From the NCBI RefSeq assembly GCF_900170035.1, contig NZ_LT828560.1, positions 1-57,746 of the forward strand: a stretch of 57,746 nucleotides of DNA, read 5' to 3'. The DNA comes from Desulfamplus magnetovallimortis. Lineage in GTDB: Bacteria; Desulfobacterota; Desulfobacteria; Desulfobacterales; Desulfobacteraceae. The first letter of the stretch is position 1. The number at the start of each line of letters is the position of its first letter. Positions 43,611 to 50,555 of the stretch are shown here, in pieces. A program made the position numbers and the translations under genes. Under the pieces are notes generated by a model. That model saw nothing but the letters and a program-made list of their open reading frames with translations, searched no databases and was not told the origin of the DNA.

Positions 43611-45142
43611 CAGCGGGAGACCCTCAGAACCTCTTCATAGGTGGTAACACCATCTGCCACCTTTGCAAGGCCATCCATTTTCAGGGAAGCCATGCCCTTT
43701 TCCACCGCTTTTTTGAAAATCCGGTTTCTGTCGGAACCTGCCACAATTTCCCCCTGAATATCTTCATCAAGAACCATAAGTTCAAAAATACCAACCCTGC
43801 CCTTATAACCTGTCTCGCCACAGAGCTTGCAGCCATCTCCTCGAAAATAGCTGAAAGGAAGAATGTCCGCTGCAACGGAAAAGTCACTGGCAAGCCCCTG
43901 ACGCTGCTCTTCTGTAAGAGTCACCTGCCTTGAGCAGTGGCGGCAGTTTTTCCGGACAAGACGCTGGGCAAGAACACCAACAAGGGAAGATGATATCATG
44001 AAACGCTCAATCCCCATATCCTCAAGACGGGTAACAGCTCCGGCAGCATCGTTTGTATGAAGTGTAGAAAAGACCATGTGGCCTGTCAAGGCGGCCTGAA
44101 CAGCTATCTCTGCTGTCTCACCATCTCTTATCTCTCCCACCAGCATAACATCTGGATCATGGCGAAGAAACGAGCGAAGGGTGCTTGCAAAGGTCAGGCC
44201 AATGGATGAATGTACCTGAACCTGATTGACGCCATCCATTTGATACTCCACAGGATCCTCAACTGTTACAATCTTCTTGTCCGGAGTGTTGATCTCGTTA
44301 AGAGCTGCATACAAGGTTGTGGTTTTGCCGGAACCTGTAGGGCCTGTAACAAGAAGGATACCAAAGGGAGTGGAGATAACCGATCTGAACCTTTTCAGAA
44401 GAGCTCCGTTAAATCCAAGTTCTTTTAAATCAAGGGAGACATTCTCCTTGTTGAGAAGCCTTAAAACAATGCTCTCACCAAAATGCGTGGGAACAGTTGA
44501 TACACGAATATCAACCTCATCATGACCGGCACGGATTTTTATCCTGCCATCCTGGGGAAGACGGCGCTCTGCAATATCAAGTTTTGCCATGAGTTTCACA
44601 CGGGAAATAATGGCAGCTTTGAGCCTTGGAGCAATTGACTCCTGATCATGGAGAACTCCGTCAATACGGTAACGGACAAGCACATTGTGACGCCGTGGCT
44701 CTATGTGAATATCCGAAACCCCAAGCTCTAGGGCACGGTTTATCACATGGTTAACCATACGGATAACAGGCGCTTCAGATGCCATACCCTTAAGCTGCTC
44801 AGGGTCATCCCAGAGAGCATCTTCAAGTGAGAGATCAAGGGAATCTGCATCCTCTTCACCTGTCATGTCAGCATCTGCCTCATACCAGCGGTAAAGATAC
44901 TGACTTACAAGCTCGCCCGATGCCCTGAAAACATCAATGGGCCTGGAATAGGTACTCCTGATAATCTCCCTTGTATTAAAATCAAGAGGGTCTGCCATCA
45001 TAACCTGAAGCTTTTCCCCTGAATCATTAACAGGCAAAAACTGAAACCGCTTCATGAAATTTACGGATAGCAGTTGTACAGCAGGGGGATTTTCAGGAAT
45101 ATCCTTTTCATCCATTTCAGGGATAAACAGTTCTACTCCCAA
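43610..45142 (-). CDS. gspE: type II secretion ATPase GspE
   Basis: A 510-residue hexameric ATPase of the secretion system. The N-terminal N1/N2 domains contain FQFLPVNDSGEKLQVMMADP. The core has Walker A GPTGSGKTTT, an Asp box (IVTVEDPVEYQMDGVNQVQV), Walker B DVMLVGEIRD and a His box (GHMVFSTLHTNDAAGAV). A tetracysteine zinc motif is present, CRHC about 30 residues before CKLCGETGYKGRVGIFEL. The start is TTG at 45142, with AAGGA 9 nt upstream and a 10-nt overlap with gspG; the first internal ATG has no ribosome site. Confidence 0.96.
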   Translation of the reverse strand: MGVELFIPEMDEKDIPENPPAVQLLSVNFMKRFQFLPVNDSGEKLQVMMADPLDFNTREIIRSTYSRPIDVFRASGELVSQYLYRWYEADADMTGEEDADSLDLSLEDALWDDPEQLKGMASEAPVIRMVNHVINRALELGVSDIHIEPRRHNVLVRYRIDGVLHDQESIAPRLKAAIISRVKLMAKLDIAERRLPQDGRIKIRAGHDEVDIRVSTVPTHFGESIVLRLLNKENVSLDLKELGFNGALLKRFRSVISTPFGILLVTGPTGSGKTTTLYAALNEINTPDKKIVTVEDPVEYQMDGVNQVQVHSSIGLTFASTLRSFLRHDPDVMLVGEIRDGETAEIAVQAALTGHMVFSTLHTNDAAGAVTRLEDMGIERFMISSSLVGVLAQRLVRKNCRHCSRQVTLTEEQRQGLASDFSVAADILPFSYFRGDGCKLCGETGYKGRVGIFELMVLDEDIQGEIVAGSDRNRIFKKAVEKGMASLKMDGLAKVADGVTTYEEVLRVSR

Positions 45143-45603
45143 CTGACAATATCCTTGTCCATCTTGTCCTCTCCGCCCTCAACTCCATCTCCGGCATAGC
45201 TGAAAAGATCATATTTTCCATGCTCTCCCGGGGAGACATAGTGATATTCATTATCCCATGCATCCTTTGGCACAGGCTTGGGCAGATAAGGGCCATCCCA
45301 GTTTTTCAGCTCTCCTGGATTTTCACGAAGAGCTTCAAGCCCCTCATCGGTTGTTGGATAGCGGCCATTATCAAGCCTGAAGCTGTCTAAAGCTGATCCA
45401 AGAAGCTCTATCTGGGTCTTTGTGGTCTTGATTTTGGCCTGGTCAATTTTTCCGAAAAACTTCGGGGCAACAAGGGCAGACAGAAGCCCTACAATGATTA
45501 TAACCACCATGATCTCAATGAGAGTAAAGCCCTGTTGCCGTCTCTTCTCCATCAGATATTCCAGATTTCCTGAACCTGAGTTTACCTTTTCTTCTACTTC
45601 CAT
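45133..45603 (-). CDS. gspG: type II secretion major pseudopilin GspG
   Basis: The major pseudopilin, up to 156 residues. The cleavage site is RRQQG|FTLIEIMVVIIIVGLLSAL with Glu5, followed by the GspG signature APKFFGKIDQAKIKTTKTQI, FRLDNGRYPTTDEGLEAL, GPYLPKPVPKDAWDNEYHY and the calcium-site region near the C-terminus (DLFSYAGDGVEGGEDKMDKD). Two starts are possible: ATG at 45603 (AAGGA 11 nt upstream, 25-residue leader) or ATG at 45552 (8-residue leader, the usual GspG size, weak ribosome site). It is followed by overlapping gspE. Confidence 0.95.
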   Translation of the reverse strand: MEVEEKVNSGSGNLEYLMEKRRQQGFTLIEIMVVIIIVGLLSALVAPKFFGKIDQAKIKTTKTQIELLGSALDSFRLDNGRYPTTDEGLEALRENPGELKNWDGPYLPKPVPKDAWDNEYHYVSPGEHGKYDLFSYAGDGVEGGEDKMDKDIVSWE

Positions 45604-45674
45604 TTCACACTAAATCCTTATTTTCGGGGATCTTTCATTTATCAGTTTGCGCTTTGTCTGAAGCATGAAGATCA

Positions 45675-46796
45675 TCACTCAGCAGGTTTTTCTTCTTTTG
45701 CCTTTTTCTCCTGGGCCTGCTTTATCAGCTCTTCAAATTTTTTCTTCAACTCAGCAGCCTTTTCTGGATCCTGAACCGGCTTTGAACCAGGCTCAGGAGG
45801 AGAAGATGCGGAGTTGCTATCTCCTGCAGCTCTCTGCTGCTGAATCTGCTGAATCAGCTCAACAAAGCCAGCATTGCCTTTACCTCCACTGTTTCCTGAA
45901 TTGCCGCCATTATTTGCAGCTCCATCAATATTTTTTCCGGAAGATTTGCCATCATTGCCAGGAGCAGGTTTATTGGGATCAACAAGTCTTGCCATGACAT
46001 TAATCTTTATCTCCGGCTGAATTTTGCTGTCTGTCTCAATAACCATCACATCATAGTATGCTCCGGCATCCTTTTTGGTATTTTCAATGGAGATCTGATA
46101 ATTTTTTACACCATTATCTCCGGCTTTTTCGGAAAGTTCATATTTTATAAACTCTCCTCTTTGTGCCTTTATACCCTTGATGGAAAAAGAGTATTCTGGC
46201 TCAGGCACTATTGTTATTGTCTCTTTAAGAGGCTCCCCTGCATTTCCGTTGAGTCGTACAACCCTTGGAGTTATTGCTGCGAAAACTGCAACAGGGCCGC
46301 CTATCTTTAGTGATGACTGTGGTGTTACAGGGTCATCTGTCATAACAGTTATTGTTTTGCCAAGATTGCGTCCGCCATATCCTCTTGTATTTACTTTAAT
46401 TGTGATCTTTCCCTCTTCACCTGGAGGGATTTCTCTTGAATAAGAGACGGTTGTGCACCCTCAACCGGTTTTTACCTTCTGTATGTGAAGGGGCGCTGTT
46501 CCCTTGTTAATCACAACAAAGTCATGGGTTATCTCCACCCCCTCAACAACCTTTTCAAAGGTGTAACCAGAATCCGGAAAAAAGACAACAGGTGCCTGAG
46601 TCTGCTCCTTATCCACTTGATTATTTTCAGTTTCTGCCTGAGAACTATTCTTTACTGCCTTTCCTGTATCTTTTTTTACTGAAGCTTCTTTTGGCGCTTC
46701 TTCCTTTGCTTTTTCAGTCTCGGTTGCATGACCGTAAGACAGAAAAAGAAGGGATAGAGCCAGACAAAAAATAGCTGTTCTAAATAGATTTGACAT
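45675..46796 (-). CDS. DUF1573-like exported protein, probable selenoprotein (in-frame TGA = Sec112)
   Basis: A 373-codon frame with one internal TGA (46461-46463). It has a signal peptide (1-24), a Glu/Lys-rich stretch, then a DUF1573 domain: VEITHDFVVINKGTAPLHIQ, KVKTG-TGA-GCTTVSYSREI, PPGEEGKITIKVNTRGYGG and KTITVMTDDP. DUF1573 proteins have CGC at this point, so TGA replaces the first Cys and leaves a Sec-Gly-Cys redox-like motif. The frame is intact for 261 codons after it. The C-terminus is Gly/Asn/Lys low complexity and helical. It heads the gsp operon, so it may serve envelope or secretion functions. If TGA is a stop, the products are a 111-residue fragment and a silent remainder. The selenocysteine reading is inferred. 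Confidence 0.72.
46410..46447 (-). promoter_or_regulatory. candidate SECIS hairpins downstream of the in-frame TGA
   Basis: Two hairpins follow the TGA on the coding strand. The first (46432-46447) has arms TCTCTT/AAGAGA and loop ATTC, 20-23 nt after TGA, a suitable distance but without the expected G in the loop. The second (46410-46429) has arms TCCCTC/GAGGGA with loop CAGGTGAA, containing GGT but about 40 nt away. Neither fits the bacterial SECIS consensus perfectly. Confidence 0.4.
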
Positions 46797-47164
46797 ATTT
46801 TTTATTCCTTACCTTAAGTTTGATAGTGTCGTAAAAAGTCCAACAGAGGAAAACATCTATTAATAATTTAAGTGTTTTACAGTTCCAAAAGACTTAAGCT
46901 GGGCTTTTAACAGGTTAATCAGATTTAACTTTTTCATGATTAAATGATTTTCATACCCCTATTTTTTAAATGAAAAATCTGGAAAGAAAGAGTGCCATAA
47001 GCTATACTGAAAGTCAAATCATTGATGAATTTAAAAGCACACCCAACCGCAATTTTACAAAATAAATTAACGTTTTTGAAAAACAAAGCATAAGGAGTAT
47101 TTTCGCGGTCAGCTGACTTCTAACCATGATCGTTAAGACAGACTTTTAAACCAGGGAGGTGACA
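46797..47164. other. divergent intergenic region
   Basis: About 365 bp of AT-rich sequence between the minus-strand gsp operon and the plus-strand lipoprotein gene, so it must contain both promoters. AAGGTAAGGA stands before the DUF1573 gene and GGGAGG before the lipoprotein. I could not place promoter boxes with confidence and saw no repeats. Confidence 0.4.
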
Positions 47165-47401
47165 ATGTATAAAACAGTAATAACCATTATCATTACAGCT
47201 TTTCTCACAACTGTAATAATTACGGGATGCACAGCAATAATTCGTCCAGATCTGCCAAGGCCACACCCTCCAGTCCCAAATGGACCGCCACCACCACATC
47301 CTCCTCCGCCACCACATGCCGATGTCTGGGTTCCTGGTCACTACAACCATCACGGTGTCTGGATACCAGGCCACTGGGAAAGGCGGCCACGAATCAACTG
47401 A
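47165..47401 (+). CDS. small Pro-rich lipoprotein with VPGHY/IPGHWE tail
   Basis: A 78-residue lipoprotein. The ATG at 47165 has GAGG 6 nt upstream; a GTG two codons earlier overlaps the ribosome site. The signal peptide ends in IITGC, a lipobox with Cys22. The mature part is a Pro/His stretch (VPNGPPPPHPPPPPHADV) followed by WVPGHYNHHGVWIPGHWE. The same tail, PGHY-x4-G-x-WIPGHWE, ends the next plus-strand gene. Such W-x-PG-H-W tails occur in YXWGQ-type envelope lipoproteins. Role unknown; outer membrane or periplasmic location is likely. Confidence 0.75.
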   Translation: MYKTVITIIITAFLTTVIITGCTAIIRPDLPRPHPPVPNGPPPPHPPPPPHADVWVPGHYNHHGVWIPGHWERRPRIN

Positions 47402-47477
47402 TTCATACTTTGAAAGTGTGTCTTTTTACAAAGGACTTACTTCTACTTTGTTAAGTTGCAACTTTAGTGTTATTTTT

Positions 47478-47508
47478 GTAGGGCAGACACACAGGTCTTG
47501 CCCCTAAC
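47478..47508. repeat. small hairpin GGGCAGAC...GTCTTGCCC
   Basis: An inverted repeat GTAGGGCAGAC/GTCTTGCCCCTAAC with one extra T, between the two plus-strand genes. There is no U-tract, so it is more likely a REP-like unit than a terminator. Confidence 0.45.
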
Positions 47509-47568
47509 ATTTGAATAACAATTTTTGAAGAAAACAAATTATAATTACTCAATACGGAGATTTGATCA

Positions 47569-48150
47569 ATGCCTAAAAATGCAATCACAACACTATTTAT
47601 AACAATAAGTATTCTCATCTCATCTCTATTTTTTTCTTTGAATGCATGGTCAATGGATGTGGGAATAGCCCGTGGCGGTGCCCCTCCCGTGCCTGGTACT
47701 GCTGCATTTTATAGCTTATGGAAGGATGGAGCCGGCTGGCATCTTCGATGGGGAACGCATGGAATACATCACGATTTTTTCGGAAGAATATGGACACCTG
47801 AGGGAATGGTACATCTTGGCAGAAAAGTAAACACAGAACCCAATGACTCCATATATCCTGAAAACAGAGGTATAAATTTCAATGCCACTGTAAAAAACGG
47901 AGATGATGGCTTTGACTTTCAGTGGGATGGGCCTGCTCTATGGCTGGATCTCAAGATAAACGGCAATCATTTAAGACAATCTGTTTTTATAGGGCCAGGC
48001 TCTGTTCACCCTGACAGTATGCCTTTTGTTCTAACCAGAGACAGGCAGGGGCCGCCCCCACCACCTGCAGGGCCACCTCCTCCTGTAAAAAGATGGGTTC
48101 CTGGCCATTACAATCCAATGGGACACTGGATTCCGGGGCACTGGGAGTAG
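47569..48150 (+). CDS. secreted protein with VPGHY/IPGHWE tail
   Basis: A 193-residue exported protein. CGGAG lies 9 nt before the ATG. The signal peptide (hydrophobic core about 6-23) ends near NAWSMD. The central part is beta-rich and Trp-rich (YSLWKDGAGWHLRWGTHGIH, FFGRIWTPEGMVHLG, FQWDGPALWLDLKI), a compact single domain I do not recognise. A Pro-rich linker (GPPPPPAGPPPPVKR) leads to WVPGHYNPMGHWIPGHWE, the same tail as the lipoprotein upstream. The two genes probably form one transcript and may work together on the surface or in the periplasm. No function assigned. Confidence 0.78.
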   Translation: MPKNAITTLFITISILISSLFFSLNAWSMDVGIARGGAPPVPGTAAFYSLWKDGAGWHLRWGTHGIHHDFFGRIWTPEGMVHLGRKVNTEPNDSIYPENRGINFNATVKNGDDGFDFQWDGPALWLDLKINGNHLRQSVFIGPGSVHPDSMPFVLTRDRQGPPPPPAGPPPPVKRWVPGHYNPMGHWIPGHWE

Positions 48151-48208
48151 TGAGAAAACAAGACAAAGGTTAACATTTGTAAAAATTCCCGTGTATCTTA
48201 GATATTTA

Positions 48209-48462
48209 CTCAAAGTCGACAACTATTATCTTATAACGGCCATGGCAGATTCATCTGCCACAACGAAGCATGAAAGTCCTCATGAGTCTTAAAATACGGG
48301 GACTTTCTTATAAAAGCCTTGTCAACACTGCCTGAATCAGGATTCCCAAGATTAACAAAGATAAGGCAGGATTATCTATCCTGAGCATCTTATCCATCCT
48401 GGTTATCCTGATTCAGACAACTGCAATAACTTCTGAAAAAGCAACAAGATGTCTATTTTGAG
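48209..48462 (+). repeat. 174-bp element interrupted by another repeat
   Basis: The left terminus CTCAAAGTCGAC (48209) and right terminus GTCTATTTTGAG (to 48462) match the family. The left arm is cut after TCTTATAA and resumes at TAAAAGCCTTGTCAACACTG; the foreign segment lies between. Confidence 0.8.
48229..48313. mobile_element. hairpin element inserted in the 174-bp repeat, flanked by TCTTATAA duplication
   Basis: The inserted DNA at 48237-48305 is bounded by TCTTATAA on both sides (48229-48236 and 48306-48313), like an 8-bp target duplication. It contains hairpins GGCAGAT/ATCTGCC and AAAGTCC/GGACTTT and has the CGGCCATGG and GAAGCATGAAA flanks of the hairpin-unit family at 23218-23343. 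Confidence 0.6.
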
Positions 48463-48587
48463 TATTTAGATTTCCAGACAAATAACTTTCTTGTAAAGTC
48501 ACAAAGAACCGTCCCCTATCATAAACACCTAAAAACCTACCATAAAAACCTAAAAATATATTAATATGGAGTGCAATATAAACAACA

Positions 48588-49244
48588 CTATGAATCACAT
48601 CTCTGGCGATAAAGAGCACTATCTAAAACATCAACCATTTTGGATTCATCCATTGCATTATTAATAAACCTGTTGATATTTGTTATATTTTTCAAAGGTT
48701 CTTTTAATATATCGTTATAGCTTACATTAATGAACTCAATATTTGATTGATTATCAAGCCACTTTTCAATCTCTCCGAGATGATTAAAAAATTTTACAGA
48801 AAGCTCTTTATCAGAGATATGGTTTCCATTTTTACCTTTTCTGAGAAGCATTTTTGATTGCGATAAAAGTATCTCATCCATGTTTCTGTGCATGAAAATC
48901 ACTTTATAGGAATACCTTGATGGCAGATTGTACAGAAGCATGGAGATAATTTTAACAGCCTTGCCTTTTGCTTCATACAGCCACTCATTATCCCTTTCAA
49001 GGGACTTTATCCTCTCCAGCTCATAATATCCATTTGGGTTATCTTCATCCGGAACTCTTTTATTATCAATAAATGGTTCAATCCCTCCTGCTTCAAGCAT
49101 TCTCATCATCATTGATGTTCCGGAGCGTGGAAGCCCTGAGACAACGACAATATCCTTATTGATGTTTTTGCCCCTGTTTACAGTTTTTATAAAATTGCTC
49201 TTGCTCCCATGTAAAGAGTTTAAAGATTTTCTTAAAATTCCCAT
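48588..49244 (-). CDS. short sulfotransferase-like P-loop protein
   Basis: A 218-residue protein with a sulfotransferase-type nucleotide loop near the N-terminus: DIVVVSGLPRSGTSMMMRML (residues 31-50), where GLPRSGTS binds the 5-prime phosphosulfate group of PAPS in the family. The PNGYYELERI segment and VIFMHRNMDEILLSQ (the 3-prime phosphate-binding strand with Arg and Ser) follow. It is shorter than typical sulfotransferases (about 250-350). It is the last gene of the 57643-48588 glycan cluster, so it may sulfate a polysaccharide or act as an accessory protein; activity is inferred. Confidence 0.75.
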   Translation of the reverse strand: MGILRKSLNSLHGSKSNFIKTVNRGKNINKDIVVVSGLPRSGTSMMMRMLEAGGIEPFIDNKRVPDEDNPNGYYELERIKSLERDNEWLYEAKGKAVKIISMLLYNLPSRYSYKVIFMHRNMDEILLSQSKMLLRKGKNGNHISDKELSVKFFNHLGEIEKWLDNQSNIEFINVSYNDILKEPLKNITNINRFINNAMDESKMVDVLDSALYRQRCDS

Positions 49245-49264
49245 AACAACACCATTTAGATGAC

Positions 49265-50503
49265 TTAATAAAGCTCTGCTGTCAATTTGCCATACTGCTT
49301 TACCTGTTCACTGAAAAATCCCATCTCACCTGTAAATTTTACAGCCTGCAGAGGACATGCAGAGTAGCAGTACATGCATTTAATGCATCTCTCTTTCATT
49401 TCCGGATCTCCTGGAAGATCAAGATTTAATGGGCAGAGAGCCTTGCATATACCGCACTCGTTACAGATGCTATGATCAATTGCAAGTTCCCTGCAAAGCA
49501 TCTCCTCTGACTTAAAAACATCCTGCCTCAAATTTGTAAGAAACAAAAACTTTCCAAACCACTCTGTGGATGCAAGGTAGCTGAAAAAAGGTGTATTGCG
49601 GATTTTGAGAAAAAACTTCTGCCTTTCCGGACTGTGAATAAAAGCTGCAAGAGGGCCTGCCTTTGGAGGAGCAAATTTTTTGCTGTCACAGGAAAGATCA
49701 AGTGAATCCACAAAATCAAAATAGTCTTTGGTTACAATCTCTTTTTTAACAGCAAGAGAAAGTGTTCTCACCTTTTTAAAATCAAACATTGTCATACGGG
49801 CAGATAAAAGATCAATCAGATAGGGGTCTGTTCCTATTAAAATTCTGTCCATACGAACTGGAGTTCCTTTTGTAGGGCCAAGCCCTTCCATTGCCACAAG
49901 AGCATCTACAATATGAAGATGCGGCTTTATAAAATTGTTAAGCCTTAAAATATTTTCAGGCAGATTATCATGTATCTTCTTTTTATTCTCTTGCCCAACA
50001 AGGCACCCCATGAGGTTTTTCAGGCACACTGACATCCCGTTTTCAAAATGAGTCTTAAGCTTGGGCAGATTTATAAGAAGCTGTGCATCCATGACATCCC
50101 CTGCCACATGCGCCTTTACTCCCCTGTCCAGAACAATCTTACGAAGATCACCTGATCTGTTGAGATCTTTTACCTTGACGCCATAATATTGAGCAAGCCT
50201 GTCAACACCAAGCCTTGAAATAACGCTTATATTGTTTCTGTAAAATCCGCTGTTGGTGCCATCTCCTATCACTATATTGGTGTACCCTTCATCTTTTAAA
50301 AACAGCACAAGAGATGCCAGAATCCTCAGATCAGTTGTATTTCCTGTAAGGGCATTCATATTGGAGTTTAAATTTGGTTTCAGCAATATCAGGGCATCTT
50401 TGTCACAAGGTAAAATATCCCTGTAAGCATCAAGGGCATCCGCAAGTTTTTTTCTGATATCCTGAACAGTTATGCACTGGATCATATTAAATCTGAACGT
50501 CAT
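49265..50503 (-). CDS. DUF362 domain protein with C-terminal 2[4Fe-4S] ferredoxin
   Basis: A 412-residue protein. The start at 50503 has AGGGA 7 nt upstream. The N-terminal DUF362 domain contains ALILLKPNLNSNMNALTGNT, NIVIGDGTNSGFYRNN, DAQLLINLPKLKTHFENGMS and LKNLMGCLVGQENKK. The ferredoxin domain at the C-terminus has two Cys clusters, CNECGICKALCP and CIKCMYCYSACP. DUF362 proteins with ferredoxin domains are widespread in anaerobes and probably catalyse redox steps, but no reaction is established for this type. Its place in a glycan cluster after a GT9 gene suggests a role in modification of a sugar or lipid carrier. Confidence 0.85.
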   Translation of the reverse strand: MTFRFNMIQCITVQDIRKKLADALDAYRDILPCDKDALILLKPNLNSNMNALTGNTTDLRILASLVLFLKDEGYTNIVIGDGTNSGFYRNNISVISRLGVDRLAQYYGVKVKDLNRSGDLRKIVLDRGVKAHVAGDVMDAQLLINLPKLKTHFENGMSVCLKNLMGCLVGQENKKKIHDNLPENILRLNNFIKPHLHIVDALVAMEGLGPTKGTPVRMDRILIGTDPYLIDLLSARMTMFDFKKVRTLSLAVKKEIVTKDYFDFVDSLDLSCDSKKFAPPKAGPLAAFIHSPERQKFFLKIRNTPFFSYLASTEWFGKFLFLTNLRQDVFKSEEMLCRELAIDHSICNECGICKALCPLNLDLPGDPEMKERCIKCMYCYSACPLQAVKFTGEMGFFSEQVKQYGKLTAELY

Positions 50504-50555
50504 ATTGTATTCCCTGTCTCTCTCTCCAATAACCTGTTCATATTTTTTTTGGGGA

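Larger units (their letters stand above)
48151..48587. other. convergent intergenic region with an interrupted 174-bp element
   Basis: A 437-bp gap between convergent genes. It is mostly occupied by a 174-bp-family element (48209-48462) split by a 77-bp hairpin insertion. The remaining 125 bp contain no gene. No U-tract terminator was found for either flanking gene. Confidence 0.65.

Noticed and set aside
45675-46343. separate 222-residue gene starting at MTDDPVTP
   Set aside because: It is in the same frame as the upstream part and begins in the middle of the DUF1573-type sequence, with no ribosome site. It is better explained as the continuation past a recoded TGA.
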